From contig CAZRBV010000016.1 in the NCBI GenBank assembly GCA_964598425.1, positions 1 through 61,772 on the forward strand: 61,772 nucleotides of DNA, given 5' to 3'. Positions 60,601 through 61,772 of the stretch are shown here, one piece after another. Position 1 is the stretch's first letter; every line of letters begins with the position of its first letter. The notes beneath the pieces are model-generated. The model made no database searches. It saw only the letters and a list, made by a program, of their open reading frames with translations, and was not told the origin of the DNA. The translations under genes and the position numbers were made by a program. The DNA is from UBA12567 sp964598425 (GTDB taxonomy: Bacteria > Planctomycetota > Phycisphaerae > Phycisphaerales > SM1A02).

Positions 60601-61772
60601 GATGAGGGCACCAATGCATCAGCGGTTGCAGTCGTGAGTGCTTCTGCGATGCCCTCGGCGTATAGACGCATGGTTTGTTCATCGATCGTGGGATGCGTGA
60701 GAAACGCAATAGAGGAGTCGCCAAGCGTCTTGGCGGTTGGCACCTTGGTCGTTTGGACATCCAGTGATTGAAAGAATGGTTCACGCTGAATATCGGGGCA
60801 CGAACCCGAGTTGGCCGGCCATCCTTGTTGAGTGATCGCGTCAATGAGTTGACTGCGGCGCGATGCGACGTCGCGGCATTCTCCTCGCAGGTACGCCGTG
60901 TATCGATAGCCCGCGTGGCCACTCGGCGGCTCCGGGGCCCGCACGCAGTCAATTGAGTCGAGTGCGCTGTGAAGTATCGCCATATTGCGGCGTCGGATGG
61001 CGATCCAATCATCGAGATTCTGCAATTGGCAGCGTCCGATCACGGCCTGCATCTCCGACATCCGAAGATTCGTACCTTCATGCTTGACCAGCCACTGAAA
61101 GTCGGCTTCCGGAGTACTTTGCATGGTGGCGTCGAAGTCCTTTCCGTGCTCCCCGAACGACCACGCACGCTTCCATATGTCAGGGTCGCTTGCCGCGAAC
61201 ATTCCCCCTTCGCCGCCGGTTGTCAGAATCTTATCGTTGCAGAATGACCAGGCGGCGGCATGTCCAAATGTGCCAACATGGCGACCATCAATTGAGGCGC
61301 CGTGAGCCTGTGCGCAGTCTTCAATAATGAGGATGTCGTGCCGGTGTGCCCACTCCATGATGGCGGGCATATCGCAGGGCCACCCACCGAGGTGCACGAC
61401 GATGGCGGCTCGGGTGCGTGGAGTGCGCGCCGACTCCAATGTCTCGACCGTCACACATCCGCTCACCGAATCGACATCGGCGAACACCGGCACACCTTGT
61501 GCGCGAACGATGCACATGGCGGTTGCGGCGAAACTTCGTGCGGGGCACAGGACATCGCAACTGGAGTCGATGCCGATTCCCCGCGCGGCCGCTTCCAGGG
61601 CGGCGGTTCCGCTGCTCATGCAGATTGCGTGCATCAATGGTGGCGAATGCCACGAGGCGAAGTCGACCTCAAAGGCGCTGCATTCACCACCGCGCCACCT
61701 GTTGATGCGGCCGCTCGATAGCACACGATCAACAGCCTTTCGGGCTTGCGAGTCGATGATGGGCCACGGAGG
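60597..61772 (-). CDS. DegT/DnrJ/EryC1 aminotransferase (5' end off the window)
   Basis: Open to the right edge; at least 391 residues are visible. The edge reads PPWPIIDSQARKAVDRVLSS, close to a normal N-terminus, so only a few codons are missing. Family blocks: SSGTAALEAAARG, LCPARSFAATAMCIV, LIIEDCAQAHGA, and the Schiff-base Lys in WSFCNDKILTTGGEGGMFAA. It resembles the NRWxG-bearing subgroup of AHBA synthase-like aminotransferases. It would aminate the keto-sugar from the coupled dehydratase. Confidence 0.9.
   Translation of the reverse strand, partial: PPWPIIDSQARKAVDRVLSSGRINRWRGGECSAFEVDFASWHSPPLMHAICMSSGTAALEAAARGIGIDSSCDVLCPARSFAATAMCIVRAQGVPVFADVDSVSGCVTVETLESARTPRTRAAIVVHLGGWPCDMPAIMEWAHRHDILIIEDCAQAHGASIDGRHVGTFGHAAAWSFCNDKILTTGGEGGMFAASDPDIWKRAWSFGEHGKDFDATMQSTPEADFQWLVKHEGTNLRMSEMQAVIGRCQLQNLDDWIAIRRRNMAILHSALDSIDCVRAPEPPSGHAGYRYTAYLRGECRDVASRRSQLIDAITQQGWPANSGSCPDIQREPFFQSLDVQTTKVPTAKTLGDSSIAFLTHPTIDEQTMRLYAEGIAEALTTATADALVPSS

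Noticed and set aside
1..61772. CRISPR arrays, rRNA, tRNA genes and prophage
   Set aside because: No regularly spaced repeats, tRNA-like T-loop/cloverleaf sequences, rRNA signatures or phage structural genes were recognised by eye.

Overview
This 61.8 kb window looks like chromosomal DNA of a moderately GC-rich planctomycete, most likely a marine Phycisphaerales relative. The lineage call rests on three things: a secreted protein ending in the 'GDLDFDDDRDG...GDLNGDGSVDVEDLLTILSHWG' style tail common in Phycisphaerae, a type III glutamine synthetase (GlnN), and many secreted lipoproteins and helical proteins without clear homologues. No rRNA, tRNA, CRISPR array or prophage was recognised. One small transposase module is present.

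Layout. 1-8.1 kb: the 5' end of a CBM2-type carbohydrate-binding secreted protein, an SGNH esterase / methyltransferase / metal-chelate binding lipoprotein run, an RmlB-like gene remnant, a large beta-rich and FG-GAP-like secreted protein, a sugar aminotransferase and an MBL hydrolase. 8.1-16.7 kb: a minus-strand catabolic cluster (two enoyl-CoA hydratase family enzymes, a long acyl-CoA dehydrogenase, leucine dehydrogenase, and E1-alpha, E1-beta and E2 of a 2-oxoacid dehydrogenase) that can deaminate branched-chain amino acids and oxidise their acyl-CoA products. The E3 subunit is absent here. 16.7-24.9 kb: housekeeping genes (trpC, CPBP protease, trpS, Xer recombinase, dihydrouridine synthase, folA-thyA). 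24.9-30.5 kb: a translationally coupled panB / HtrA-like protease / OppF-like ATPase unit, then an 821-residue secreted protein built from repeated helical LTxxQ-like modules. 30.6-39.2 kb: glnN, gpmA, a secreted repeat protein, xthA, a prolyl oligopeptidase and a lipoprotein.

39.2-40.1 kb is a REP-associated tyrosine transposase (RAYT) between two ~102-bp inverted-repeat units. The repeat arms supply the stop codons of both the transposase gene and the adjoining RND pump gene. 40.1-48.3 kb is a complete tripartite RND efflux operon (pump, adaptor, outer-membrane factor), then PepE and a two-gene ABC exporter. 48.3-54.9 kb carries tag, a PDZ lipoprotein flanked by a direct repeat that provides the ribosome-binding sites of two successive genes, an isoaspartyl peptidase, a TetR regulator, and a polyphosphate kinase with an unusual C-terminal extension overlapping a SixA-like phosphohistidine phosphatase. 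55-61.8 kb is a surface-polysaccharide cluster: UDP-sugar epimerase, three glycosyltransferases, a FlaA1/CapD-type dehydratase and a DegT aminotransferase cut by the right edge.

The best candidates for something new are the PPK1 fusion with its overlapping phosphatase, the RAYT/REP module that writes stop codons, the multi-module LTxxQ-like secreted proteins, and the repeat-borne translation start regions around 48.9 and 49.95 kb. Start codons were chosen by eye from Shine-Dalgarno spacing, signal peptides and family length. Functional calls are from motif recognition, with no database search.
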